DNA from: an uncultured Clostridia bacterium
GTDB lineage: Bacteria > Bacillota > Clostridia > Christensenellales > UBA1242
DNA length: 64,000 nt
NCBI GenBank assembly: GCA_947649575.1
Contig: CANSRZ010000007.1
Span: forward strand, 1-64,000
Direction: 5' to 3'
Made by a program: the position numbers and the translations under genes. The notes under the pieces were generated by a model. It was not told the DNA's origin. It did no database searches and saw nothing but the letters and a program-made list of their open reading frames with translations. The first letter of the stretch is position 1, and the number at the start of each line of letters is the position of its first letter. Shown here one piece after another: positions 18,663 through 27,119 of the stretch.

Positions 18663-19721
18663 ATGAAAAAAATTGTTTTGACTGGTGGTGGAACTGCTGG
18701 GCATATTTATCCTGCTTTGGCTGTTGCAGAAAATTTGGGCATGGATTATGAGGTTCATTTTGTGGGCGGAAGCGGAATGGAAAAGGCAATCTTAGCAAAA
18801 GAAAAGAATATAACTTTTCACGAAATTAGAACTGTTAAATTGCAAAGAAAATTAACTTTTAAAAATCTATTAATTCCTTTCAAATTATGGTCAGCTGTTA
18901 AGGATGCGAAAAAAGTTTTAAAAGAAATTCAGCCAAATATTATTTTTTCAAAAGGCGGTTTTGTTTCAGTGCCAACTGTTATCGCTGGCAAAAAATTAGG
19001 TATTCCAATTGTTAGTCATGAAAGCGATTTATCTTTTGGTCTTGCAAACAAAATTATCCTCAAACATTGCAATGTGATGTGTTGCGCCTTTCGCGAAACT
19101 GCCAAAAACAAAAAATGCGTTTTCACTGGTCAGCCTATTCGAAATAAGGTTTTCAAGGGCAACAGAAGCAATATTTTAAAGCAAGGCTGTTTTGATAACT
19201 CGCTTCCAAATCTGCTTGTGATTGGAGGCTCGCTGGGTGCAAAATTTATCAATGAACAAATTTGGAAAAACTTAGATGAGTTAACTCAAAAATATAATAT
19301 TGTTCACATAGCAGGCAAACAAGCAACAGAAAAACATGAGCATAAAAATTACATCCAAGTTGACTATGCTGAAAACATTGGCGATTTCTATGCCTTTGCT
19401 GATTATGCAATTTCGCGCGCTGGCTCTGGTGTTATAAATGAGTTATTGGCTCTGCGCATTCCTGCCCTTTTAATACCATTATCAAAAGCTTGCTCACGCG
19501 GAGATCAAATAGAAAACGCAAAACTTTTTCAAAAAATGGGCATTGCTGAAATGCTAGAAGAAGAAAAATGTGATAATAAAAATTTATTTAATAAGCTTGA
19601 TAATTTAATAAAAAATTGTGAAAAACTTAAAAAAAACATGAATTTAACGCAAAATTTCAATTCTAGCCAAGAAATTGTTAAAATTATAAGCAAAACTGAA
19701 AAGAAAAATCCTCTTGCGTAA
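18663..19721 (+). CDS. murG: UDP-GlcNAc:undecaprenyl-PP-MurNAc-pentapeptide GlcNAc transferase MurG
   Basis: 352 aa GT28 glycosyltransferase that makes lipid II at the inner face of the membrane. Family marks: the N-terminal glycine-rich loop LTGGGTAGHIYPALA, a second G-loop GGSLGAKFIN, the membrane-association patch and SRAGSGVINELLAL, which corresponds to the UDP-GlcNAc-binding segment. AAGGAG precedes the ATG. The gene stands alone rather than in a division-cell-wall cluster. It converges on the subtilase gene. Confidence 0.95.
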   Translation: MKKIVLTGGGTAGHIYPALAVAENLGMDYEVHFVGGSGMEKAILAKEKNITFHEIRTVKLQRKLTFKNLLIPFKLWSAVKDAKKVLKEIQPNIIFSKGGFVSVPTVIAGKKLGIPIVSHESDLSFGLANKIILKHCNVMCCAFRETAKNKKCVFTGQPIRNKVFKGNRSNILKQGCFDNSLPNLLVIGGSLGAKFINEQIWKNLDELTQKYNIVHIAGKQATEKHEHKNYIQVDYAENIGDFYAFADYAISRAGSGVINELLALRIPALLIPLSKACSRGDQIENAKLFQKMGIAEMLEEEKCDNKNLFNKLDNLIKNCEKLKKNMNLTQNFNSSQEIVKIISKTEKKNPLA

Positions 19722-19766
19722 ATTGTTAAAAAAGAAAGTAATATATCAAAATTTGATATATTACTT

Positions 19767-20906
19767 TTATATTAAAGTGCTTAAATTTGGATAGCCATAA
19801 CCCTCAAAATTTTTGTTTAATGTGATTGGCTTGCACACCGATATCAATTTTTCTTTAATATAGCGTGGTTTTAAGTATGGATTTTTCTCAAGCAGTAAAC
19901 ATGCCATACCAGCTATCATAGGCGTTGCCACGCTTGTTCCGCTAAGCTTTGTATAGAAGTCAGAAATTCCGCAAGAAGTGATGTCAACAGACGGCGCAAC
20001 AAGGTCAGGTTTAAATCTTTTAAAGGCAGGGCCTCGTGAAGAAAAATCTGCAATCTCAAAAAAATTCTCTTCAAAATTGTCGTCAATTCTGTTATCGTCA
20101 AAGCCTCCAACCGTGATAATTTGACTGCTTACGCCAGGGCTTTTTATGGTCTGATATTCAGGACCGCTATTGCCCGCCGCAGCAACAACAGTAATCCCCT
20201 CTTGCCATAACGCTTCCGCCCCACTCATTATAGGATCATTATAGCCAAGCGGTTCACTGCCAAAACTCATGCACACAACTTTGATGTTGTACTTCTCATG
20301 ATTTTGATAAACCCATTCCATGGCGTCCAAAATTTTATCAGCAGAGGCTTCCCCTAATCCGTTCAAAGCTTTTAATGAAATGATATCCGCGCATGGAGCA
20401 ACTCCGCAAAATTTGCCTCCTGAAAGCACGCCTCCGCCAGCACAAACTCCTGCAACAAAAGTTCCATGTCCATTGTCGTCATAATTTTTTTCTTTATCCA
20501 ATATGAAATCTTTAAAAAATTTTATACGCTTCTCGCCAATCAAAAAATCCGCATGCGATGATATGCCAGTATCTATAAAAGCAATTGTAATGCCTTTGCC
20601 AGTAAGCGAAGTTTTGTCAACCCCCAAAATCTTTTTTGACACATCAATAAGCACACTGGCACAGGCTACTGAATAGATTTTGCTTACACTTGCCAATGAA
20701 GAAATTGCAAATAGCTGAGCCCTTGTTATCAAAACGCGAAAAGAATTTATGAATAAATATTCATGCAATATTTTGATCTGTTTATGTAAAAAATAGTGCT
20801 TTGCTCTATTAAAATTTCTTGCTTGAACAATACATTCAATCTCACAAACTTTTGAGAACGCTTGCACTTTGCCAAGCAAAGTTTTGTCAATTTTATCTAA
20901 ATTCAT
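19767..20906 (-). CDS. S8 family (subtilisin-like) serine peptidase
   Basis: 379 aa. The catalytic triad is clear: Asp in IAFIDTGISSHADF, His in DDNGHGTFVAGVC and Ser in LSGTSVATPMIAG, with the oxyanion Asn in AAAGNSGPEY. The first ~100 residues lack a signal peptide and look like an I9-type pro-domain (ECIVQARNFNRAKHYF), so an intracellular AprX-like protease is likely. The ATG overlaps the TGA of the small gene upstream (ATGA), so translation is coupled to it. The partner may be a regulator or chaperone of the protease, though that is inferred from context only. Confidence 0.92.
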   Translation of the reverse strand: MNLDKIDKTLLGKVQAFSKVCEIECIVQARNFNRAKHYFLHKQIKILHEYLFINSFRVLITRAQLFAISSLASVSKIYSVACASVLIDVSKKILGVDKTSLTGKGITIAFIDTGISSHADFLIGEKRIKFFKDFILDKEKNYDDNGHGTFVAGVCAGGGVLSGGKFCGVAPCADIISLKALNGLGEASADKILDAMEWVYQNHEKYNIKVVCMSFGSEPLGYNDPIMSGAEALWQEGITVVAAAGNSGPEYQTIKSPGVSSQIITVGGFDDNRIDDNFEENFFEIADFSSRGPAFKRFKPDLVAPSVDITSCGISDFYTKLSGTSVATPMIAGMACLLLEKNPYLKPRYIKEKLISVCKPITLNKNFEGYGYPNLSTLI

Positions 20907-21208
20907 CTTAATGTGTTCAACATCCTTTTTAAATTTTCAAAATCTTTTTCTGGCAAATAGCCTCTTAACCCCTCAACCTGAGACAGCAAGTTATTGAAAT
21001 CAAATGAGCCATTTTGTTTTTGTTTAAAAACCTCTTGATATAATTTTGCAGTTGCCTCTTCCTGTGAAAGATTTTTGATTTTGTTGTATTCACTCATGAC
21101 ATCATCTTGAACGCTTGCGTTATAAAAATTTGCATTTGAATTAACGTTTGCTTGCTTTTCTTCTCGTTTTATGTTTTGCTCTCCAAAACTTGATAAACTG
21201 TTTCTCAT
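20903..21208 (-). CDS. Small protein coupled to the subtilase gene, unknown function
   Basis: 101 aa from the ATG at 21208, preceded by ATAGGAGG; the ORF-track start adds 45 residues with no support. It is hydrophilic with no membrane segment. The N-terminal half is low-complexity (Asn, Gln, Lys), and the C-terminal half is helical and Leu/Glu/Lys-rich (YNKIKNLSQEEATAKLYQEVF ... LPEKDFENLKRML). Its stop overlaps the subtilase ATG by one base group (ATGA). I do not recognise the family. Confidence 0.7.
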   Translation of the reverse strand: MRNSLSSFGEQNIKREEKQANVNSNANFYNASVQDDVMSEYNKIKNLSQEEATAKLYQEVFKQKQNGSFDFNNLLSQVEGLRGYLPEKDFENLKRMLNTLR

Positions 21209-21286
21209 TTTGCCTCCTATTTCATTATATGAATGCAACACAAAATGTTGATGCACTATTTTTGCAACACAAGAATATATAAAAAT

Positions 21287-21700
21287 ATGGATAATAATAT
21301 TTTGCAAATGCTTAGCGGGCTTATGAACAATAATTCCGCTCAAAATTTCAATAATTCTAATACCTCACATCAAACACCTCTCTATCCAGTTGAGGCATAT
21401 TCTTTTTCAAACTCGCAAAACAATCAGAGTTTCAGCCAAGTCAATAATGAAAATAATTCAACCAATATAAACAGCATGCTTCCCCTTTTAATGTCAATGA
21501 TGAACCAAGGAAATGGCAATCAATTTGAAGCTTTAACAAAATTGTTTTCAAACTCTTCTGGCAGTCAAGACATCTCTTCTTTAGCCACACTGTTTTCTTC
21601 CTTAAATAAGAAAAAAAAGGAAGAAAAAAAAGAAGAGCCAACTTCTTCTATTCAAGAATTGCAAGCAGGTTCTCTTCCTCAAAATGATATTATTTTTTAA
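21287..21700 (+). CDS. Asn/Ser/Met-rich low-complexity protein, unknown function
   Basis: 137 aa if the ATG at 21287 is used; there is no ribosome binding site, and the ORF-track start at 21233 is an alternative. Two Met/Leu-rich segments (ILQMLSGLMNN, SMLPLLMSMMNQG) and a later FEALTKLFSNSSGSQ stretch are separated by Asn/Ser/Gln spacers. The tail is Lys/Glu-rich (NKKKKEEKKEEP). It is divergent from the 101-aa gene across 78 bp, a sign that the two may be functionally linked. No family is recognised. Confidence 0.55.
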   Translation: MDNNILQMLSGLMNNNSAQNFNNSNTSHQTPLYPVEAYSFSNSQNNQSFSQVNNENNSTNINSMLPLLMSMMNQGNGNQFEALTKLFSNSSGSQDISSLATLFSSLNKKKKEEKKEEPTSSIQELQAGSLPQNDIIF

Positions 21701-21702
21701 AT

Positions 21703-22356
21703 TTAGTTATCCAAACTTTCAACAACAGAGCCGTTTTTAAAATATACATTGCGTTTGCAAAGTTTTTGTGCAATTTCTGGTTTTGTAGTAGCAATCAATA
21801 AAGTTGTGCCTTTTTTCTTCAAACCTTTAATCAAATCAATAATAACCTCTTTGGTTGCTTCTCCTATGCCATCAAAAATATTATCAATCATCAAAAGTTC
21901 AAGCTCGCGGAACATCAGCCTTATAAAAGATAACACATATTTTTCATCCAAAGATAAATCTTTAACCTTTGTGTCTTTCAACTTTTCAAGTGAATAGTCT
22001 ATAAGCGTTTGATTTATTTTGTTTTCAAGTTCGCTTGAGCTGACTCCCCTTTTTTTAAGGATATATTTAAAATTTTCATAAACAGTTTTCTTTTCCAAAA
22101 ATACAGGCGTTGCAGGAACATATCCAGCACTGATATCAGTTTTATAGTTCAATTTTTTAAGCGGAATATCTTTAATATACACTTCACCTTTTGTAGGTTT
22201 TTCTAGTTTTGCAAGAACTCTAAGCAAAGTTGTCTTTCCGCTTTCATCTTCACCAACAAGCGCAACACTTTCGCCCTGCTCCACTTTCAGATTAATGTCA
22301 TAAAGCGCAAAATATTCCCTTGTGAACTTCAAAAACAGATTTTTAACCTCTAACAT
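21703..22356 (-). CDS. ABC-type ATPase with degenerate catalytic motifs
   Basis: 217 aa, one ABC ATPase domain and no fused membrane part. Walker A (GEDESGKTT) is intact. The signature reads VKDLSLDEKY instead of LSGGQ. Walker B is LLMIDNIFDG, so the residue after the Asp is Asn rather than the catalytic Glu. The switch His of the H-loop is missing (LLIATTKPE). ATP binding seems kept, but hydrolysis is doubtful, suggesting a regulatory or structural role. No permease gene is adjacent. AAAGGAG precedes the ATG. Confidence 0.8.
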   Translation of the reverse strand: MLEVKNLFLKFTREYFALYDINLKVEQGESVALVGEDESGKTTLLRVLAKLEKPTKGEVYIKDIPLKKLNYKTDISAGYVPATPVFLEKKTVYENFKYILKKRGVSSSELENKINQTLIDYSLEKLKDTKVKDLSLDEKYVLSFIRLMFRELELLMIDNIFDGIGEATKEVIIDLIKGLKKKGTTLLIATTKPEIAQKLCKRNVYFKNGSVVESLDN

Positions 22357-22425
22357 ACTTTCTCCTTTAAAGTATTTTACTATAAAAACAAAAAAAATGC
22401 AACCAAATGTTGCTTAATTTTTTCT

Positions 22426-22465
22426 CTTCTTTTCTTTATAAAGAAAAGCCAGCCTAAGCGCTGGC
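22426..22465. repeat. Fragment of the modular element (R3) joined to the CCAGC palindrome
   Basis: CTTCTTTTCTTTATAAAGAAAAG is half of a terminal module. It runs into GCCAGCCTAAGCGCTGGC (22448-22465), which is copy 2 of the 16-bp palindrome family. Confidence 0.55.
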
Positions 22466-22533
22466 AACTAAAAAAGATAAATATGTTATTTATAGTAATG
22501 CAATATCTGGTAGCCTTTTCTCGAAAAGACAAC

Positions 22534-23070
22534 CTAATTAACTTTCAGCACAAACTCTTTTGAGATATTCATTGAGCCTGTTAAGACCTCGCCAGTACCT
22601 TGCACATTTGGCTCAACATCTCCAACAACAACGCGAAAAGTTAATTTGATTCTCTCGGTGCTATTAAAAATATATGTTTGCGTCAAAGCTTCGCCAAATT
22701 TATCAAATTGCTCTGTATTAGGCTTATTTTCTGCCATTGCAAGCAGAAAGGTCATTGAATACCACTTATCCTTTTCAGCAAAAGCTATGCTTTGCTTTTC
22801 CTGCCCCTCTTCCCAAACAATAACGTTGTCTATCTTTTTATCGCACTTCACATAAATATCAACGCCTTTATCCTCTATGCGCTTGTCATCCAAAAAAGAA
22901 ACCCGAATGCCATAATTGTCACTCGCCGCTGCAGTAATCTCAGTTATATTTGCAGCATTAATCTCGGTAGCATTTTCGCAACTTGAAAAAGCCAAGCCAC
23001 AACTAACGCACATAAAACTTGCAAAAAGCGCTATTAATGCATATTTAGAATTTTTTTTAGCTTGAACCAT
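22534..23070 (-). CDS. Putative lipoprotein of unknown function
   Basis: 178 aa from the ATG at 23070, preceded by GGAGAG. The N-terminus is a basic region plus hydrophobic signal (KYALIALFASFMCVSCGLAFSSC); Cys in FSSC, or the earlier VSC, could be the lipidated residue. The rest is hydrophilic and beta-rich, without a domain I recognise (GIRVSFLDDKRIEDKGVDIYV; ERIKLTFRVVVGDVEP). It follows yraN on the same strand with a 71-bp gap. Confidence 0.65.
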   Translation of the reverse strand: MVQAKKNSKYALIALFASFMCVSCGLAFSSCENATEINAANITEITAAASDNYGIRVSFLDDKRIEDKGVDIYVKCDKKIDNVIVWEEGQEKQSIAFAEKDKWYSMTFLLAMAENKPNTEQFDKFGEALTQTYIFNSTERIKLTFRVVVGDVEPNVQGTGEVLTGSMNISKEFVLKVN

Positions 23071-23141
23071 AACTCTCCTCCAATTTGAAAGAATTATAGC
23101 CAAAAACATAAGTTTTTAAACAAAAAAAGTACTAAAAGCAC

Positions 23142-23486
23142 TTAAAACGCATTTTCGATATGGTTGATTTTTTCATCCAAAATTTCAATAACATCAAATC
23201 GTACATTGGCGTCGGTCAAATGTTTTGCACTTAAATAAGCAATTGCAGTACTGCGAACTTTTTGCTGTTTTGCAGGCGTTACAAACTCGCTAGGGCTGCC
23301 AAATTCAGAATTCATACGTGCTTTAACTTCAATAAAAACAATATATCCCTTGTGCTTAGCAATTATATCAATCTCGCCATATTTATTTTTAAAATTCGTT
23401 GCCAAAATTTTATAGCCATTATCTTCCAAAAACTCTTTAGCGTCATGCTCGCCAATTGCTCCCTCAATGTAACCCTTTAATCCCAT
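23142..23486 (-). CDS. YraN family (UPF0102) endonuclease-like protein
   Basis: 114 aa. It has the restriction-endonuclease-like fold of the YraN/UPF0102 family: GAIGEHDAKEFLEDNGYKILATNF, then the metal-site pattern GEIDIIAKHKGYIVFIEVKAR (the D, E-x-K set). The family's biological role is uncertain. AAAGGAG precedes the ATG. It sits two genes after trmD/rbgA, as in many Bacillota, but a repeat element (R4) separates it from rbgA, and rnhB, often between them, is absent. Confidence 0.9.
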   Translation of the reverse strand: MGLKGYIEGAIGEHDAKEFLEDNGYKILATNFKNKYGEIDIIAKHKGYIVFIEVKARMNSEFGSPSEFVTPAKQQKVRSTAIAYLSAKHLTDANVRFDVIEILDEKINHIENAF

Positions 23487-23503
23487 ACATCTCCTTTATA
23501 TGT

Positions 23504-23737
23504 GTTACTTTTTTTTAAAGAAAAGTAACCAAAAGAAAACTAAATTGCGACACTTGATAAATTCTTTCTCGTCGTGTCGCAAATGAATTTGCTTTTAATT
23601 CGCTTAACAAATTATAAATTAAATTTTAACGCTTTGCAAGATTTGCAAATTTGTTAATTTTAGAAATTCTTTAAAGCAAATTTAAAAAGCGTTAAAACTT
23701 AGATTTCTTTTGCTTCTTTTCTCAAAAAGAAAAGAAG
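23504..23737. repeat. Modular palindromic element, copy R4
   Basis: Fills the gap between yraN and rbgA. Terminal modules are GTTACTTTTTTTT/AAGAAAAGTAAC followed by CAAAAGAAAAC on the left, and CTTCTTTTCT/AGAAAAGAAG preceded by TTTCTTTTG on the right. Internal modules are TTTGCGACAC/GTGTCGCAAA and TTTTAACGCTTTGCAA/AAAAAGCGTTAAAA. It ends 9 bp before the rbgA stop codon. Confidence 0.75.
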
Positions 23738-23745
23738 AGAATAAA

Positions 23746-24558
23746 TCAATCTAATGTAATTTTACCGATGCGACCTTTGCGGAAATCGTCTATTAAAGCA
23801 ATTGACGCGCGGTCAATATCAAGCTCGCCACCGCTGATAACAAAGCCTCGGACTTTTGCAATATCTTCAAGAGTTTCTGCATCTTTGTAACGCTCGGCTA
23901 ACAAATTCGAATATTGTTCTTGCAATAATTTTAAAAGTTCATAGGCAAGCTCAGTTTGCTCAACAACCTCGTCTTTAATTGAGCCAATAAAAGCAAGCTT
24001 CTTGGCTATTTCTTGGTCAGCAAGGTTTGGATAAAGCGTCCCTGGCGTGTCACAAAGTTGAACATTATCTCCAATATTAAGCCATTGTGTGCCTTTTGTA
24101 ACGCCAGGTCTGTCGCCTGTCACAGTCTTGGCTTTGCCACAAAGATTATTGACAAGTGTGCTTTTCCCGCAGTTTGGCACGCCAACAACAACCGCTCTAA
24201 GCATAGCTTTAACACCTTTGGCTTTGTATTTTTCAAGTTTTTCTTTTGCAAGATTATTGATTTTTTGACGGATAACTTTTCCAGCTCCAGAAAGCGTGCT
24301 GTTAAGTTTAATGCAGTCTTTGCCCTCGCCTTTAAGCTTTGGAATAATTTTGTCAATTTTACTTTCGTCTGCAAGGTCAATTTTGTTTATCACATACAAA
24401 ATCGGCTTATTTTGAGCAAGCCCACTCAAACTTGGATTAAGGCATGACAAAGGTGCACGTCCATCAAGCACATACACGACAACATCGATATTATTCAATA
24501 ATTTTTTAATCTCGCCTAGCGCCTTAGTCATATGCCCCGGAAACCAATTAATCTTCAT
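23746..24558 (-). CDS. rbgA: Ribosome biogenesis GTPase RbgA (YlqF)
   Basis: 270 aa circularly permuted GTPase that promotes late 50S assembly. The G motifs appear in permuted order: G4 NKID (VINKIDLAD) first, then G1 GVPNCGKST and G3 DTPG. The N-terminus MKINWFPGHMTKALGEIKK is the family signature. GGAGG precedes the ATG. It normally follows rplS downstream of trmD; here rplS is missing and repeat element R5 fills the whole intergenic gap. Confidence 0.96.
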   Translation of the reverse strand: MKINWFPGHMTKALGEIKKLLNNIDVVVYVLDGRAPLSCLNPSLSGLAQNKPILYVINKIDLADESKIDKIIPKLKGEGKDCIKLNSTLSGAGKVIRQKINNLAKEKLEKYKAKGVKAMLRAVVVGVPNCGKSTLVNNLCGKAKTVTGDRPGVTKGTQWLNIGDNVQLCDTPGTLYPNLADQEIAKKLAFIGSIKDEVVEQTELAYELLKLLQEQYSNLLAERYKDAETLEDIAKVRGFVISGGELDIDRASIALIDDFRKGRIGKITLD

Positions 24559-24580
24559 GCCTACCTCCTTTTTTATTCTC

Positions 24581-24807
24581 TCTTCTTTTCTTTATAGAAA
24601 AGAAGCAAAAGAACATTATTTACGCTTTTTAAATTGGCTTTTGTAGATTTTCTAAGCTTAAGTTATTTGCCAATTTTGCAAAGCGTTAAAATATTTTTTA
24701 TTTTATAAAAATAGTAAAAGTATAGTCATTTGCGACGCGAAGACAAATTTTGTCAAGTGTCGCAAATTAAATTTCTTTTGCTTACTTTTCTTTAAAAGAA
24801 AAGTAAG
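24581..24807. repeat. Modular palindromic element, copy R5 (at the usual rplS position)
   Basis: Terminal modules are CTTCTTTTCT/AGAAAAGAAG (24581-24604) and CTTACTTTTCTT/AAGAAAAGTAAG (24781-24807), with CAAAAGAAC and TTTCTTTTG on their inner sides. Internal modules are the AACGCTTT/AAAGCGTT type with inner AATTGGC/GCCAATT arms, and ATTTGCGAC/GTCGCAAAT. The element directly abuts the trmD stop codon at 24808. Confidence 0.78.
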
Positions 24808-25473
24808 TTATTTATTAATCAAATCTGGTCTAACTTTTTGTGTTTTTTCTAAGCTTTTTTGTTTACGCCACTTTTTGATTTCTGCATGGTTGCCTGAAAG
24901 CAAAACTTCTGGCACTTCTAAGCCTTTAAATTTTTGTGGACGCGTGTATTGTGGATATTCAAGTAAGCCGTTTGAAAAACTTTCTTCGTCTAAACTTTCT
25001 TCGGTTATCACGCCCGGAATAAAGCGAGCAAGACAATCAATTATCACCATAGTTGGAAGCTCACCGCCCGTCAAAACATAGTCGCCGATAGAAATTTCTT
25101 GTGCGTTAAAAAGGTCGATTATGCGTTCGTCTATTCCCTCATAATGCCCACAAATAAAAATTAGATGTTTTTCTTTTGCAAGTTCTTTTGCAAGCGCTGG
25201 CGTTAAAGGAGTACCGCTAGGGCTAGCAAAAATCACTTTGCTATTTCTCTTTTTGACAGACTTCACCGCGTCATAAATTGGCTGAGGAGTCATAAGCATT
25301 CCAGCACCACCACCAAAAGGCGTATCATCGCATTTTTTATGCTTATCCAAAGTAAAATCACGAATATTTGCAAGATTTATTTCAAGTTTTCCACTATCTT
25401 TTGCACGTTTTAAAATACTAGTGTCAAGTACTGAAAAAGCCTCAGGGAAAAGCGTTAAAATATCTATTTTCAT
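24808..25473 (-). CDS. trmD: tRNA (guanine37-N1)-methyltransferase TrmD
   Basis: 221 aa SPOUT methyltransferase that makes m1G37 next to the anticodon and prevents +1 frameshifts. Family marks: [13 protein letters not shown], the GGGAGM loop, [12 protein letters not shown] and [16 protein letters not shown], which forms the trefoil-knot SAM site. The ATG overlaps the rimM stop (ATGA). It is somewhat short at the C-terminus compared with ~240 aa homologues and ends exactly at repeat R5. Confidence 0.97.
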   Translation of the reverse strand: MKIDILTLFPEAFSVLDTSILKRAKDSGKLEINLANIRDFTLDKHKKCDDTPFGGGAGMLMTPQPIYDAVKSVKKRNSKVIFASPSGTPLTPALAKELAKEKHLIFICGHYEGIDERIIDLFNAQEISIGDYVLTGGELPTMVIIDCLARFIPGVITEESLDEESFSNGLLEYPQYTRPQKFKGLEVPEVLLSGNHAEIKKWRKQKSLEKTQKVRPDLINK

Positions 25474-25958
25474 ACTTTAACCTCCTCGAATTTAGCTCTG
25501 TCAACAACGAGCGTGCCGTCCTTGATTAAAAAGACCTCTTTCAAAAATGGAACTTGATATTCTCTGCCATCAATTTCAATTATGAAATTGTCAGTAGCGC
25601 CATAATTTTCAACATCCATAATCTGACCAACTAAATTACCTTCGGTGTCATAAAGCACAGTGCCGATAAGGTCGTCGACCAAAAATTCATAGTCGTCAGT
25701 ATTCTCTTCAAGCAAAGATTTGTCAATCATAATTTTTTTATTGCGTAGTTCTTCTGCTTGATTGCGAGTTTCAAAGCCCTTAAAAGTTATGTACAAAAAG
25801 CCTTGACGGAAAGAAATACGCGTGATATCATACGCCTTTCCCTCAATGCTAACTTGTTTCAAATTATCAAAAACAGCAAGGACATTAGTGAGAGGCTGTG
25901 CTTTAACCTCCCCTTTAATGCCTTGCGGTTTTACGATTTTTGCTATTGCGAGCAACAT
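25470..25958 (-). CDS. rimM: Ribosome maturation factor RimM
   Basis: 162 aa from the ATG at 25958, after TTGGAGAG. It has an N-terminal beta-barrel domain ([19 protein letters not shown]) and a C-terminal PRC-barrel-like domain ([21 protein letters not shown] ... VPFLKEVF). It helps mature the 30S head by binding S19. The gene is placed between khpA and trmD, with a 1-nt gap and a 4-nt overlap respectively. Confidence 0.96.
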   Translation of the reverse strand: MLLAIAKIVKPQGIKGEVKAQPLTNVLAVFDNLKQVSIEGKAYDITRISFRQGFLYITFKGFETRNQAEELRNKKIMIDKSLLEENTDDYEFLVDDLIGTVLYDTEGNLVGQIMDVENYGATDNFIIEIDGREYQVPFLKEVFLIKDGTLVVDRAKFEEVKV

Positions 25959-25959
25959 T

Positions 25960-26190
25960 TTACTCTCCAAACTTAACGAAAGTCTTTTTGCCCTCTTTTG
26001 AAGACATTGACTTTACAATTGCACGAATGCTTGAAGCAATCTTGCCTTGTTTGCCGATAATTCTACCCATATCGTCAGCAGCAACAAAAACATGAATAAC
26101 ATTTTCGTTTTCTTCTTCCGATAAAGTTACTTTTACACTGTTCTCGTCAATAACAAGACTTTTAACAATGTATTCTACAAGTTCTACCAT
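25960..26190 (-). CDS. khpA: KH domain RNA-binding protein KhpA
   Basis: 76 aa, a single type-II KH domain with the GxxG loop in GRIIGKQGKIASSIRAIV. With KhpB it forms a global RNA-binding pair in Gram-positives linked to cell size and cell-wall synthesis. AAAGGAG precedes the ATG. The position between rpsP and rimM is the standard one. Confidence 0.95.
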   Translation of the reverse strand: MVELVEYIVKSLVIDENSVKVTLSEEENENVIHVFVAADDMGRIIGKQGKIASSIRAIVKSMSSKEGKKTFVKFGE

Positions 26191-26213
26191 AAGTATAACT
26201 CCTTTTTTAATAT

Positions 26214-26459
26214 TTACTTAATGATTCCGCTTTTTACAAGAAGTTGTTTAGCTGTTTCAGTTGGAGTAGCACCATTTTTGAGCCACTTTTCAGCTTTTGC
26301 AGAATCAATTTTGATTTCAGCAGGGTTTGTGAGTGGGTTATAAGTTCCGATAATGTCGATGAACTTGCCATCTCTTGGACTGCGTGAATCTGCAACGATA
26401 ACTCTGTAGAAAGGTGCTTTTTTATCGCCCATTCTTGTAAGTCTGATTTTAACTGCCAT
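26214..26459 (-). CDS. rpsP: 30S ribosomal protein S16
   Basis: 81 aa. The sequence [42 protein letters not shown] is diagnostic for S16. A strong AAGGAG site precedes the ATG. Upstream lies a 150-bp gap with a single-ended repeat module (R6) and then cdd. Confidence 0.98.
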   Translation of the reverse strand: MAVKIRLTRMGDKKAPFYRVIVADSRSPRDGKFIDIIGTYNPLTNPAEIKIDSAKAEKWLKNGATPTETAKQLLVKSGIIK

Positions 26460-26491
26460 TGTAATTTTCTCCTTTTTGTATTAGTTTTTCT

Positions 26492-26515
26492 CTACTTTTC
26501 TTGCAAGAAAAGTAG
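26492..26515. repeat. Single terminal module of the palindromic element (R6)
   Basis: CTACTTTTCTT/AAGAAAAGTAG followed by CAAAAGAAA, the same end as the complete elements, but the partner end is degenerate (TTTTCTTTGCTTACGCAATAGAAAAG near 26540). It lies between rpsP and cdd and may separate their transcripts. Confidence 0.6.
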
Positions 26516-26616
26516 CAAAAGAAATTTATTAAAATTTTCTTTGCTTACGCAATAGAAAAGTTTAACCAGATTTATTGTATCCTTTCAACACAATTAAATT
26601 GGTAAGCTAATTCAAC

Positions 26617-27081
26617 CTACTCTATTTCTTGTGCGTTTTCTTGGTTTTTAAATCTTGATTGTCCCCACCAATGTGGCATCAATTCTTCAAGTTTTGTAGT
26701 CTCTCTTGAGTCCCAGTCCATAAGGATTTCACAATCTTTATTTCTGTCTGAAAGTTGCATAAGAAATTCTCTACAAGCACCACATGGCGACCAATTATTA
26801 AGTTCTTTCTTAGGCAACTGTTGACCATAAGCCAATACTCTTTTAGCAACAACAGTGTCACTTTCAGTAACCATTTTTAATAATGCAACTCTTTCTGCAC
26901 AAACGCATACAACACCGCTTGCTGTTTCAATATTTATGCCCGTCCATATATTGCCATTACTATCTTCAACAGCAGCGACAACATTATTGCCTGTAACAAA
27001 TGGTGACCATTCAGTATGTTGTCCAATTTTCTTATATCTTTTGTCTATTTCTTGTTTCATTTTATCCCAAATATCTTTCAT
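26617..27081 (-). CDS. cdd: Cytidine deaminase family protein
   Basis: 154 aa zinc deaminase. The zinc site is CAE (VCVCAERVAL), with the Cys expected for tetrameric cytidine deaminases, plus PCGACREFL with two Cys. The substrate-binding TGINIETAS segment matches cytidine deaminases, which convert cytidine/deoxycytidine to uridine forms for salvage. The C-terminal LEELMPHWWGQSRF is unusual; a blasticidin-S-deaminase-like substrate cannot be excluded. AAAGGAG precedes the ATG. It is inserted between ffh and rpsP, which are normally adjacent. Confidence 0.8.
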   Translation of the reverse strand: MKDIWDKMKQEIDKRYKKIGQHTEWSPFVTGNNVVAAVEDSNGNIWTGINIETASGVVCVCAERVALLKMVTESDTVVAKRVLAYGQQLPKKELNNWSPCGACREFLMQLSDRNKDCEILMDWDSRETTKLEELMPHWWGQSRFKNQENAQEIE

Positions 27082-27119
27082 ATGCTTTCTCCTTTTATTC
27101 GCCGTGCAACATTTGGCTC

